This document shows positions 31,901-40,482 of a stretch of 64,000 bases of DNA, in pieces. The notes beneath the pieces were generated by a model that was not told the origin of the DNA, made no database searches, and saw only the letters and a program-made list of their open reading frames with translations. Within the stretch, counting starts at the first letter, position 1, and every line of letters begins with the position of its first letter. Position numbers and translations under genes: made by a program. The DNA is from Nakaseomyces glabratus (Eukaryota > Ascomycota > Saccharomycetes > Saccharomycetales > Saccharomycetaceae): positions 620,001-684,000 of the forward strand of contig NC_088957.1 of NCBI RefSeq assembly GCF_010111755.1, written 5' to 3'.

Positions 31901-33268
31901 AGTCTCACTTGAAAGATCAGGTGGTATCGTGTCTCTACTGCTTTTTGGAGTATTAAATGGTAGCAGAACTTTTAGATAGTCAGATTCATGTGGAATTCCA
32001 GGAAGTTCAAAAGCATATTTCATATGTTCTGGTTTAGCTCTAATATTAGGTAGTCCATACTTATCCATAAGCAATGGAATAATTTCTTCATGGATTTCTT
32101 CTGGCTTTCTACCTTCCCGGGGTAGAAAATATAACTCCCTGCACATTCCATCTATTTGTATCATTGCTGATACATGTTCACCAGTCAATAGTTTAATTTT
32201 TCCAAATAAAACTAATGTGTTGTTGACTTCTGTAAAATCGAACCAGTACATTTTGAATGTACCAGTTTGTGGATCTATGATTTGATCTTTGGTAAACTTC
32301 TGTGTTGCAAAGTTCAGCGGTCCCGACATGCTGTAAGAGGCCACAGAGCTACCAATAGATTTTTTATTTTCAGTTATTGGAGTCCCTGGAGTAGTAACAT
32401 AAGGGGAGGATGAAAGAGCGCTTTTAGAGTCCAAGTTAACTTTACGAACTGCAGTTGCAGTTCTCATTTTCCTTTTAGTAACGATCACATTATCTTCATC
32501 GCTATCATCACTATCGATGTTTGTAGATGAATCCTGTTCGAATTCAGATTTCACGGCGTTTAACAAGGAGCTATCCTGTACATGACGTGTGGGAGAGGTT
32601 TCTAAGGAGTTTACAGCGGTATCACCTCCTCCTAGCGATTCACTAGGTATCGAGTTTTTTATTTGATTCTTTAGAGGTGAAGAGTTCATGTCAACTCTTT
32701 TGTTCTTGATTCTTCTGTTTTCATTATCCGATGAATCAAAATCATTTAAAGATCTTTTCATGGCTGTCTTCACTGTTGGAGAAGATGATAATAAAGATGC
32801 ATTCTTTCTGTGAGTAAGGATAGGTTTTTCATCTTCCTCATTATCGAATTCATTCAATATATCATCAAAATCATCCAGTTTAATTTGTTTCTTCTTGCTA
32901 TCTAACTGTTTTCCAGACAGCACAACTTTGGAGTGATGAGCCTTAAGCATATCTCCGATTTGCTTTTTAGGTTGCTGTTTCTTGTTACCCTTACTCGTAC
33001 TATTATCAAGTTCATCGTTGCTAGAGTAATCTTCTTCGCTATTGAACTCTTCCTCTACACCACGATCTACATAGCCTAGACCATCATCGTCTACAACAAA
33101 GTCGTCTCTCAATAACTCTTGCCTCTTGCGATTTCTATACTCTTTCTCATCAATTTCATCATATATTTTATCATAGTTGTCTTCATCATCTTCATCATTA
33201 GCGTTCTTTCCTTTCCTTAAAGCCTGAAGTTTCTTCAATTTCGCCAATTTATCATTAGAGGCGCTCAT
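28904..33268 (-). CDS. POL1: DNA polymerase alpha catalytic subunit
   Basis: Family B polymerase that extends RNA primers made by primase at origins and on Okazaki fragments. The 1454 residues (S. cerevisiae 1468) contain an acidic, disordered N-terminus (about 1-330), an inactive exonuclease-like region, and the polymerase core. Motif A is DFNSLYPSII from D850, the motif B region is KLTANSMYGCLGY, and motif C is YGDTDS at 980-985 with the metal-binding aspartates. The C-terminus has the paired cysteine modules (CPNC, CKSC, CDDPTCG, CLNDGC) that bind the B subunit. Two MCB elements upstream suggest G1/S transcription. Position matches YNL102W. Confidence 0.98.
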   Translation of the reverse strand: MSASNDKLAKLKKLQALRKGKNANDEDDEDNYDKIYDEIDEKEYRNRKRQELLRDDFVVDDDGLGYVDRGVEEEFNSEEDYSSNDELDNSTSKGNKKQQPKKQIGDMLKAHHSKVVLSGKQLDSKKKQIKLDDFDDILNEFDNEEDEKPILTHRKNASLLSSSPTVKTAMKRSLNDFDSSDNENRRIKNKRVDMNSSPLKNQIKNSIPSESLGGGDTAVNSLETSPTRHVQDSSLLNAVKSEFEQDSSTNIDSDDSDEDNVIVTKRKMRTATAVRKVNLDSKSALSSSPYVTTPGTPITENKKSIGSSVASYSMSGPLNFATQKFTKDQIIDPQTGTFKMYWFDFTEVNNTLVLFGKIKLLTGEHVSAMIQIDGMCRELYFLPREGRKPEEIHEEIIPLLMDKYGLPNIRAKPEHMKYAFELPGIPHESDYLKVLLPFNTPKSSRDTIPPDLSSETFHHVFGGNTNIFESFVVQNKIMGPCWLEIKGGDFSALQNASHTSIEVLINRPQDIKPIDIKEMPELHCTSISIQTVMNPKQNKQEIVSITLGTYKNLKLDSPIPENLDPTDIVTLVRPPHGSSFPPGLATLAKQKLGGQVRLFNNEKTLLACFCAMMKVMDPDVLIGHRLEGVYLDVLVHRLHEFNIPTFSTIGRRVRKVWPDKFGKVNSGLTHLFIREMVAGRLICDIGNEMGQSLTPKCQNWDLAEMYQVTCQVDHKPLEINYQNTQYQDDVNLLTMALQENVTNCKIAAEVSFRIQILSLTKQLTNLAGNAWSQTLGGTRAGRNEYILLHEFARNGYIVPDKETQKMRNQRLRAQDGSDEPEGSSKKSKYQGGLVFDPEKGLHTNYVLVMDFNSLYPSIIQEFNICFTTVDRDVENIDELPEVPSADKAQGVLPRLLANLVERRREVKKIMKTETDPHKRLQCDIRQQALKLTANSMYGCLGYVNSRFYARPLAMLVTNKGREILMNTRQLAESMNLIVVYGDTDSVMIDTNCDNYHDAIKIGNNFKTLVNERYRLLEIDIDNVFKKLLLHAKKKYAALNVSINKEGKEETVLEVKGLDMKRREFCPLSRDISIHVLNTILSDKDPETALQEVYYYLEDMREKIEKDEIRVDKYKINTKLSKDPSAYPGGKNMPAVQVALRMRKTGRMVKAGTVITYVITKPAEVENGEASGAQSVAERAYALNEVMMKGSNLRPDPEFYLEKQIYAPVERLLERIDSFDSVRLISALGLDSKKYLRRGGIDGHGSNSNELEPLETTISDMERFKDSSNLILNCPNCKKEFPYGGIVASNYYQHCYNGLQCKSCDYLFSPLQMTCQLERAIRSHISLYYAGWLQCDDPTCGNVTRQLSVFGKRCLNDGCTGVMHYRYTDKQLYNQLLFFDSLFDCDKNKKRELKPLYLEGDQDYPSEKLSDTSINALTEQNRDLLELNHSIVQKYLSDCGRRYVDMATIFEFMMN

Positions 33269-33912
33269 TGCTGCTATTTATGAACCCTAAACTCCTAGGT
33301 TATATTTGTGGTTGATTTTTAACACAGGTATCGACTATTTTTCTTATTATGAAGCATCCAAATTGCCGCTATTTTTTTATTACTTTACTTCAATTATGTC
33401 TAATTGCTGCCAACCAGTCTTTCCGTTGCGATGCTCTCATCAATGTGACGCGTGAAGCTTTTTTTTTCGGTGCATCACTAGGAAAAAAAACCTGAAATAC
33501 GCGTCACATATGCTACCCGGATATGTTTATGATGTCAAACATATCATTCGCAAGTGTGGTTTCAATATTTTTAATAGTGTCAACTATATGAATTAGTTAT
33601 TTATTTATAATTACAACCTCTGATATGATATTACTTTAATTGTCAAAGAAAAAAAATAAAAACCACAGTTATATGACCCATAAATATTCTCTAAATATTT
33701 CCTTGGCCAATCCGAACGACCTGTATAACCATAGTAAACGATAGAAAATAATAGTCACACTATGAATAGTTCATTAGTGTGGTGTTGAGGAGCTAAAGTT
33801 ATGATGTTAATGGACATAAGACTTGACAAAGCTCGGCTACTCTTGGAAGTAATAGGCTGGCAAAATGCTCTTATAGTAATTGGGACTGGCTCGAAGTCTC
33901 TCAATTTTAGTC
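33269..33912. other. POL1 promoter region
   Basis: 640 bp between the POL1 start and the MET4 stop. It holds two MCB boxes (listed separately) and otherwise AT-rich DNA with the MET4 3' flank. Confidence 0.7.
33448..33504 (-). promoter_or_regulatory. Pair of MCB (ACGCGT) elements upstream of POL1
   Basis: ACGCGT occurs at 33448-33453 and 33499-33504, 180 and 231 bp upstream of the POL1 ATG. Both are in the wider form TGACGCGT on one strand or the other. In S. cerevisiae MBF (Mbp1-Swi6) drives POL1 at G1/S through such boxes; the same control here is inference. Confidence 0.85.
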
Positions 33913-35925
33913 TCAACGTTTAACCTTCGCTACTTTTGGATCCATCTTAGGGCTCTTACTTATCGATTCGCTATCAAAGGAGTTATCTAATCCAGCCATG
34001 TTCAAATCACCACTGCTTAAAACTAAATTCTTCAATAGCTTGTTTTCCATCTCTAAAGTATGTATTTTTTGTTGCAGTGTAACAGCCAACTCACTTAACT
34101 CCTGAATAGAGGTTTCAAGTTCTTTCTCCTTAACTTTCCTTTTACTATTTTCTTGCGACTTTGAACTTTCCTGTTTATGGTCAATTGAACGTTTCTTGGA
34201 GGGAGCATCAGATGCACTTTCTTGAAAGTCTGATATCGAGCTGGATCTTATTCGTTTATGTTGCGAAGTATCCTTGTTCAAGTTATTATTGATGCTATGA
34301 GTTCTGGTAAGCTCCTTATATTCTTTGTTTTCTTGTTCGCTGTCTGCATGTACCTGAGTATCGGATTTAGTTCTACTGATAGTTTCCATATGGTTCGTGT
34401 CGTCTGAGCTCTGTGGCTTTCTTAATTTATGAGTTTGTTGAGACGAGTGCATTCTTAGTATGCTTTCCAAAAACTCCGCACTGTCAGCCTCTTGCTTCTC
34501 CAGAGCTTTCTCATTAATTTTGATGTTATTCTTCTTGTTTGGTCTATTTTTTGCAGGCTGAGGAGACTGTGACTGTGATGATATACCTCCATGGTCATTG
34601 TAATTGTTGAGTTCGTCATTACCAGATGTATTAACACTTTGAGGCTTCTTGGAGATGATGTGGCCTTTGTTAAATAGATCTAGTAATGTCTTCAAGCTTT
34701 CCTCGTTTGATATATTGTTATGGTCTATAAGTTGTCCGGTCTTTTTCTTCTGTTGTTCATTGTATGCAATTAGGGCAGACATGGCGTCTATTTGGTCGCT
34801 AGTGAATCCCAAACCCAGCAGGGTATTATAGGCGCCAGGTGGAACTTTCACACGTGGAAGTAATGACACCAGCGTTGATGTGGGAATAGCAGAGTAATCA
34901 GGAAGCTCTATGTCTGTATGTTGGTTTGCTGTTGGCGCAGTCTGTGCTTGTGTAAATTGCCTTGAAGAAACTGCTGGAGTATGGTGGTTTCCTGAATTCC
35001 ATTGGGAGGAGTTCGCGATGACGTTATTGAGAGGAGAGGAGATGCTCGGTCTATGATTACGCACCAGATTAGCAGGATTTTGAGTATCCCTCGGCGAGTC
35101 CCCAGTGTTAGACCTCATGCCTCTCATATACGGGTCATTATCCTGTGGAGGGCTATGCTGTGGGTCCATATCATTGTTTGGGGAGGTACCAATATTAACG
35201 TTTGTAAATTCACCGTGGTCGTCCGAGCTTCTTCTCACAGGGGAAGTGGGTTCGTCACCAAACGGGTTCTGGTTGTTGTTATTGTTTTCTTTCCTTCTAT
35301 TTGCAGAAAACCTGCCTCTAGCTTGATCATATTGCGACATCAAGAAGTTGTTTCGTCTCTGAGTCAAGAAGTGTGGGTTTCTTTGTCTTCTGCCACTGCC
35401 ACCATCCAAACTGATCTCATCGTCTTCATCCAGTCTATCATTTTCATTACTGTTGCTGTTGTTGTTGATGTTGTTGATAATATTGTTGTTGATGTTGTTG
35501 TTGTTGTTGGTATTGCTATTGTTGTTGTTAGACTCATCGTCCCCGTCATCGCCACTGTTGTTGTTGTTTCTGTTCGACTTGTCCTCATCGGGAAATATAA
35601 ACGCATCATCTGCAAACACACTCAGCTCGGCACTCAGTTGCTCATCCAGGCCCATATCAGCTACCGACATGGCCCCATCCACCCCGCTGCCACCCGCGGC
35701 ACCGTTATAGTCGTGCACCATCCAGGAGTCAGCAGCAAAATCGTGATCCAGCGACGGGAAGAAGTTATCTACATACGCCAGCTGCTCAAGCAGTATGCTC
35801 GGCGTCGCATCCTCCTCCCTCGCATGCGCATCGCCCGAATCATCCGCACTCTTGTCCTTGGGCTTATCGTCCTTCCCAAAGAAATTCACATACTCAGTAC
35901 CAGGAGATACCCCGTTACTGCTCAT
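33913..35925 (-). CDS. MET4: Transcriptional activator of sulfur metabolism, Met4-like bZIP
   Basis: Activator of sulfur amino acid genes that is recruited to DNA by Cbf1 and Met31/Met32. The upstream frame starts at GTG, so I take the ATG at 35925 (MSSNGVSPGTEYV), giving 670 residues (S. cerevisiae 672). Residues about 38-117 are acidic and aromatic (LAYVDNFFPSLD, LSVFADDAFIFPDED), typical of an activation domain. A long poly-Asn tract follows near 120-165, encoded by variable AAC/AAT repeats. The C-terminus has a leucine zipper at about 601-640 with a degenerate basic region before it, as in Met4, which binds DNA poorly alone. Position matches YNL103W. Confidence 0.94.
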   Translation of the reverse strand: MSSNGVSPGTEYVNFFGKDDKPKDKSADDSGDAHAREEDATPSILLEQLAYVDNFFPSLDHDFAADSWMVHDYNGAAGGSGVDGAMSVADMGLDEQLSAELSVFADDAFIFPDEDKSNRNNNNSGDDGDDESNNNNSNTNNNNNINNNIINNINNNSNSNENDRLDEDDEISLDGGSGRRQRNPHFLTQRRNNFLMSQYDQARGRFSANRRKENNNNNQNPFGDEPTSPVRRSSDDHGEFTNVNIGTSPNNDMDPQHSPPQDNDPYMRGMRSNTGDSPRDTQNPANLVRNHRPSISSPLNNVIANSSQWNSGNHHTPAVSSRQFTQAQTAPTANQHTDIELPDYSAIPTSTLVSLLPRVKVPPGAYNTLLGLGFTSDQIDAMSALIAYNEQQKKKTGQLIDHNNISNEESLKTLLDLFNKGHIISKKPQSVNTSGNDELNNYNDHGGISSQSQSPQPAKNRPNKKNNIKINEKALEKQEADSAEFLESILRMHSSQQTHKLRKPQSSDDTNHMETISRTKSDTQVHADSEQENKEYKELTRTHSINNNLNKDTSQHKRIRSSSISDFQESASDAPSKKRSIDHKQESSKSQENSKRKVKEKELETSIQELSELAVTLQQKIHTLEMENKLLKNLVLSSGDLNMAGLDNSFDSESISKSPKMDPKVAKVKR

Positions 35926-36059
35926 TATTCCTAGTTGTATCCTTGTCTGTCCTTCAAACGCAAGGTTCACCACTATTACACTATTTTATTATTTTACTTT
36001 TTTTTTTTTTTCAAATTGCAACTGATTTTTCCTCGCCTAACGGTCTGCCCAGCCTTACA

Positions 36060-36068
36060 AAACTGTGG
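36060..36068 (+). promoter_or_regulatory. Met31/Met32-type site upstream of MET4
   Basis: AAACTGTGG matches the Met31/Met32 consensus. It lies 135 bp upstream of the MET4 ATG. It would allow Met4 to act on its own gene through Met31/32; that is inference. Confidence 0.5.
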
Positions 36069-36099
36069 TAACGATTTGTAATCATAGTCAACAGCAACT

Positions 36100-36145
36100 A
36101 GCACTTGTATATGCAAACGTATAGCACTTGTATGTGCAAACGGAT
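36100..36145 (+). repeat. 23-bp tandem duplication
   Basis: Two adjacent 23-bp copies begin AGCACTTGTAT and differ at three positions (36100-36122 and 36123-36145). Confidence 0.9.
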
Positions 36146-36340
36146 ATCTACTCTATGTATTGGCGTTATCTAGTGTATGTATATTTGGTACTTGTCTACA
36201 GTGTCTCATCTATGTACCCCCATCCGTAACTTTCCACACTCCAATAAGCGTGTCATACTCTACTTTTAGGGCATTTACCTGTCTCTATACTACGTGTGAA
36301 CTGTCCAGGGTGCCGGTATAACTTACACAACATATGGGTG

Positions 36341-36380
36341 TCATCTGCATAATATGGGCATCATCTGCATAATATGGGTA
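36341..36380 (+). repeat. 20-bp tandem duplication
   Basis: Two adjacent 20-bp copies begin TCATCTGCATAATATGGG and differ only at position 19. An ATATGGGTG remnant just before them suggests a third, decayed copy. Confidence 0.9.
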
Positions 36381-36562
36381 TCAAACATAGTTCTGGTATC
36401 AACTCAAGGTATTAGCAAGATATTACACCATGCAAGAACGACAGAAAACCCCAACTTCGTACGTGTGGGGTACTCTTATACCCTTTGGCAATACCAGTGC
36501 TGATCCCATTCTCCTCTAACCCTCTCATTCCACTCAAAGAGCTCATGGTTTGGGATTCAAAA

Positions 36563-36569
36563 TGAGTCA
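36563..36569 (+). promoter_or_regulatory. Gcn4-type site upstream of LEU4
   Basis: TGAGTCA is the perfect Gcn4/AP-1 heptamer, 364 bp upstream of the LEU4 ATG. It is consistent with general amino acid control of leucine synthesis. Confidence 0.6.
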
Positions 36570-36714
36570 GAGCAAAGAGTGGAGTTTTGAAGCCAAACTT
36601 GTCCCTGACCTGATGATAATCGAAGGGACTTAACTGGCTCTCGAGAGGAAGAGGGAAACGCATCGTTGCCTTTGCGATCGTTAACAAGCCTGCGATTCTC
36701 TGTGGGAATGCCTG

Positions 36715-36724
36715 CCGGTGCCGG
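36715..36724 (+). promoter_or_regulatory. Leu3-type site upstream of LEU4
   Basis: CCGGTGCCGG has the everted CCG-N4-CGG form bound by Leu3. It lies 209 bp upstream of LEU4. Leu3 is activated by alpha-isopropylmalate, the LEU4 product, so this suggests a product-driven loop. Confidence 0.8.
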
Positions 36725-36932
36725 TCTCCCTCTTGTTGATTCGATGACTATTAAGTTAATGGATGCAAGAGGGCCTCCGATAGTTATTGCTCTTATTAAA
36801 GATTGACAAAACTCAAAGAAGAGAAGGGAAAAAAAAAACTATATAAGAGAGGTTGGTATTCTTTACTTGTATTTTATATTTTATATTTCTTTCTTGTGGG
36901 AAGTAGACCAAACTAAACTAACTATTTAGAGG

Positions 36933-38759
36933 ATGAGAGCTACCGTTATCAGACTCTCGAGGGCTGCGAAGTCAATTCCGCCCGTGAAATTGGCGTATAA
37001 GAACATGTTGAAAGACCCTTCCATCAAATACAAACCATTCTCCATTGCTCCAAAGCTTACTGACAGGAAATGGCCAGACAATACCATTACCAAGGCACCA
37101 AGGTGGTTGTCTACAGACTTGAGAGACGGTAACCAGTCTCTCCCGGACCCGATGTCCATTGAGCAGAAGAAAGAGTACTTCCACAAGCTGGTGGAGATTG
37201 GCTTCAAAGAGATAGAAGTCAGTTTTCCATCTGCCTCGCAGACCGACTTCGATTTCACAAGGTACGCTGTGGAGAATGCTCCAGATGATGTTACCATACA
37301 GTGTCTTGTGCAATCCAGAGAACACTTGATCAGAAGAACTGTGGAGTCGTTGACTGGTGCCAAGCGTGCCACTATACATACTTACTTGGCCACCAGCGAC
37401 ATGTTCAGAGAGATAGTCTTCAACATGTCTAAGGAAGACGCTATCGCCAAAGCCGTCGAAGCCACTAAACTGGTCAGAAGCTTGACCAAGGACGACCCTT
37501 CTCAGCAGGCTACCCGTTGGTCCTATGAGTTCTCTCCAGAATGTTTCAGTGATACCCCAGTCGAATTTGCCGTTGAAATCTGTGAAGCAGTAAAAGCTGC
37601 CTGGGAACCAACCGAGGACAACCCTATCATATTTAACCTACCTGCCACAGTCGAGGTCGCCTCTCCAAACATCTACGCTGACCAAATCGAATATTTCTGC
37701 ACACACATCACCGAAAGAGAGAAGGTGTGTGTCTCTACGCATACCCACAACGACCGTGGCTGCGGTGTTGCCGCTACCGAACTTGGTATAATGGCAGGCG
37801 CTGATCGTGTTGAAGGTTGTGTCTTCGGAAATGGTGAACGTACTGGTAACGTTGACTTGGTAACCGTGGCATTGAACATGTACACGCAAGGTGTCTCTCC
37901 TAACTTGGACTTCTCCGACATAAGGTCTGTAATCGAGGTTGTTGAACGTTGTAACAAATTGCCTGTCCCAGCCAGAGCACCATACGGTGGTGACTTGGTC
38001 GTATGTGCATTCTCTGGTTCTCACCAGGACGCCATCAAGAAGGGTTTCTCGGTTCAACAAAAGAAGCGTGACCAAGGCGACATTCAATGGAGAATCCCAT
38101 ATTTGCCATTGGATCCAAAGGATATCGGCCGTGACTACGAAGCTGTCATCAGAGTCAACTCTCAATCTGGTAAGGGTGGTGCTGCTTGGGTTGTCCTAAG
38201 AGCCTTGGGCCTAGACATGCCAAGAACCATGCAAATTGAGTTCTCCACCAGTGTACAAGAACACGCTGACTCTCTAGGTAGAGAACTAAAGGCCGAAGAG
38301 ATTGTCAACTTGTTTAAGGAATCTTACAACTACAACAACGAAATCTTCCAACATATCTCTTTGGTTGATTACAACGTTGAGAAATTCGGTGCTGAGCGCA
38401 GAATTCTAAATGGTCAAGTTGAAATCAATGGTGAAGTTGTCGACATCAAGGGTACCGGTAACGGTCCAATCTCTTCTTTGGTCGATGCTTTGTCCAACTT
38501 ATTGAACATCAAACTTGGTGTCAGCAACTATAGTGAACACTCTTTGGGTTCAGGTTCATCCACTCAAGCCGCTTCTTTCATCAACTTAACTTACAGACGT
38601 GATGAAGATAATGAAAAGGCTTACCAATGGGGTGTAGGTGTGTCTGAGGATGTTGGTGATGCTTCTGTCAAGGCAATCTTTGCCACTTTGAATTCTGTAA
38701 TTCAAAAAGGTGACATTAGTATCCCAAAGTCTAAGAAGGCTGCCTCTGGTTCTGCTTAA
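36933..38759 (+). CDS. LEU4: Alpha-isopropylmalate synthase
   Basis: Catalyses the first committed step of leucine synthesis, condensing acetyl-CoA with 2-ketoisovalerate. The 608 residues contain a TIM-barrel HMGL-like domain (about 55-340) with the LRDGNQS catalytic motif at 63-69 and metal-binding histidines H270 and H272 in STHTHNDRG. The C-terminal leucine-sensing domain is at about 440-600 and the end is ASGSA. The first 24 residues (MRATVIRLSRAAK start) are basic and could target mitochondria. Met25 begins MLKDPS, the position of the alternative cytosolic start known in S. cerevisiae LEU4, so two isoforms are plausible. Position beside MET4 matches YNL104C rather than LEU9 (YOR108W). 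Confidence 0.96.
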   Translation: MRATVIRLSRAAKSIPPVKLAYKNMLKDPSIKYKPFSIAPKLTDRKWPDNTITKAPRWLSTDLRDGNQSLPDPMSIEQKKEYFHKLVEIGFKEIEVSFPSASQTDFDFTRYAVENAPDDVTIQCLVQSREHLIRRTVESLTGAKRATIHTYLATSDMFREIVFNMSKEDAIAKAVEATKLVRSLTKDDPSQQATRWSYEFSPECFSDTPVEFAVEICEAVKAAWEPTEDNPIIFNLPATVEVASPNIYADQIEYFCTHITEREKVCVSTHTHNDRGCGVAATELGIMAGADRVEGCVFGNGERTGNVDLVTVALNMYTQGVSPNLDFSDIRSVIEVVERCNKLPVPARAPYGGDLVVCAFSGSHQDAIKKGFSVQQKKRDQGDIQWRIPYLPLDPKDIGRDYEAVIRVNSQSGKGGAAWVVLRALGLDMPRTMQIEFSTSVQEHADSLGRELKAEEIVNLFKESYNYNNEIFQHISLVDYNVEKFGAERRILNGQVEINGEVVDIKGTGNGPISSLVDALSNLLNIKLGVSNYSEHSLGSGSSTQAASFINLTYRRDEDNEKAYQWGVGVSEDVGDASVKAIFATLNSVIQKGDISIPKSKKAASGSA

Positions 38760-39507
38760 TTCAAACAGGCATAAAGGAATTGGTTGGATAACAGAACTAT
38801 AGACTATAACAGTATTTAAAAATCTTAATCTTAACAGGGTTATCGAAACCTATTTCGATATTATTTAATATTCTCAATTATACTCTTTTTAACTTTTTTG
38901 ACCCATGTTGTTTTAGGATCCTGATGCACTAAACATGTATACTATAAGTAAGATTCATGGCACAATGGGCATTATATAATACTATTTATTATTGAACTTC
39001 GTAAGATTATGATGCACTAGATTTACTTCGATCTACCTTAAGACACTGTGTATTTCACAAGATTAAGTACCGAAATTCAATTTGATTTGTGAAATGAACA
39101 AAGACAATGTGTTGAGAGTTCATTGGCACTTGTTCTTATCAACTGGCGAAGAGACATTAACTACCTGAAGTAAAAGTTTTTATCGCATATGGATCAATGC
39201 GATTAATAATTTCTTATTAGTAGTCGTTGCCTATAATGGATATGATTTATCCTGGCTACATAGATTTTAGCAAATATACAGTCATGCAAAAACTTAACCT
39301 CTAGAATTTGCTTTAATATTTAAAGGAATTGAAAACAACTGGAAGAAAATAACTAATATGATTACCAGAATACAAACAGTATAATATGAAAAAAAGATTT
39401 ATACAACCATTAAGTTAAAATACAAATGCAGCTCTCTTTTGTGCATTGCATTTCTCATAGTTGTGTCATATATAATTAACATTTAACCTGCCGCATATCG
39501 AGAGGTA
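38760..39507. other. Convergent intergenic region LEU4 to CDC10
   Basis: About 750 bp of AT-rich sequence. No gene, tRNA or centromere element (no TTTCCGAA core) is seen. The break between the YNL and YCR gene orders lies here. Confidence 0.6.
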
Positions 39508-40482
39508 TTAACGTTGGTAGGGCTGGTTTCCGCCCATTTGACTAGAGGCACGGTTGTTAGCATTTTCCTTCAAGGCAATCAGTTGTCTGGACCTGAAACC
39601 TTCGTAGTGAACAAAAGATGTCGTCTCGATCAAATCTTGCAAATGTGTTCTGATCAGGTATTCCCTTAGATACACGAAATCGCATTGGTTAATGTCTTCG
39701 ACGTTTATGGCACCCCAACGAGACTTTCTGCCTCTGAAGGTTTCACCGTTGACCTCGATTTCTTTTTCGGAGCCCACCACTGCAAATGGTATAACAGATC
39801 TTATACTTTTGTTTAGCACTAGTTCATCCTCAGTAAGGTCGTCAGAGTCATAAGGGTAGATTCTAAAGTTGTATTTTTCAAATTCGCTTTGGATAATCTT
39901 TTTGAACTTGGTTCTCTCATCGATCGTCAGAGTGTCAGCCTTTGCAATAACTGGGATAACGTTAGCGATCTCAGTTAATCTCTTAAGAGTTGCGACATCC
40001 AGAGCGGTGAGCCCCTTGCCGTTTGGCTGTAAGAAATATAGGATAGCGTGTACTCTGGTGTCAGGGATGTATCTGTCACGTTGAGCGGTCAACTCTTTAC
40101 GTAGGTACTGTGAGTATTGTTCTTTGATGTACTTGACAATTGGTTCCCAGACCTTGTTATTGTTGATGTTGTCACCAAAGCCTGGCGTGTCAATGATATT
40201 TATATTCAGACGCACACGGTCTTCGATCAGTGTGTGCGAGGAAACCTTCATCTCGGTGGTCTTGGTAATTGGCTGCTTAGAGATATCTTCGCCAGTGGCA
40301 GGATCAATCAAATGCGAAGAGAAAAGCGTGTTAATCAGCGTACTTTTACCTAAACCGGAGTGGCCTACTACCATGATGTTGAATTGAAACCCTCTCTTCA
40401 AGAGCCTGTGCTCGATCTGGCTGGTAATAGTGTCAAAGCCAACATAATTGGATGGCAGCAAAGCCTCAGGGATAGTAGACAT
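39508..40482 (-). CDS. CDC10: Septin Cdc10
   Basis: GTP-binding septin that forms the central pair of the octameric rod at the bud neck ring. The 324 residues (S. cerevisiae 322) have the G1 loop GHSGLGKS at 40-47, the G3 motif DTPGFG and the G4-type AKAD segment. A septin unique element ends with the RSRQLIALKENAN region. There is no long C-terminal coiled coil, which is typical of Cdc10 among yeast septins. It is divergent from MRPL32, as in YCR002C-YCR003W. Confidence 0.97.
   Translation of the reverse strand: MSTIPEALLPSNYVGFDTITSQIEHRLLKRGFQFNIMVVGHSGLGKSTLINTLFSSHLIDPATGEDISKQPITKTTEMKVSSHTLIEDRVRLNINIIDTPGFGDNINNNKVWEPIVKYIKEQYSQYLRKELTAQRDRYIPDTRVHAILYFLQPNGKGLTALDVATLKRLTEIANVIPVIAKADTLTIDERTKFKKIIQSEFEKYNFRIYPYDSDDLTEDELVLNKSIRSVIPFAVVGSEKEIEVNGETFRGRKSRWGAINVEDINQCDFVYLREYLIRTHLQDLIETTSFVHYEGFRSRQLIALKENANNRASSQMGGNQPYQR

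Larger units (their letters stand above)
35926..36932. other. Divergent MET4-LEU4 promoter
   Basis: A 1-kb shared upstream region. It contains a Met31/Met32-type site near MET4, two short tandem duplications (36100-36145 and 36341-36380), a Gcn4-type site at 36563 and a Leu3-type site at 36715, each listed separately. Confidence 0.75.

Noticed and set aside
35002..35934. 310-codon open frame opposite MET4
   Set aside because: It is the antisense of MET4, opened by the repetitive Asn codons; the peptide is Val/Ile repeats with no family resemblance.
35926..35973. Longer MET4 start beginning at GTG
   Set aside because: Yeast nuclear genes start at ATG; the ATG at 35925 gives the family length. 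The same reasoning applied to CIR2, MIC27, AVT4, MRPL32 and VTC4.
37638..38165. 175-codon open frame opposite LEU4
   Set aside because: Antisense of a well-supported enzyme gene; no independent evidence.
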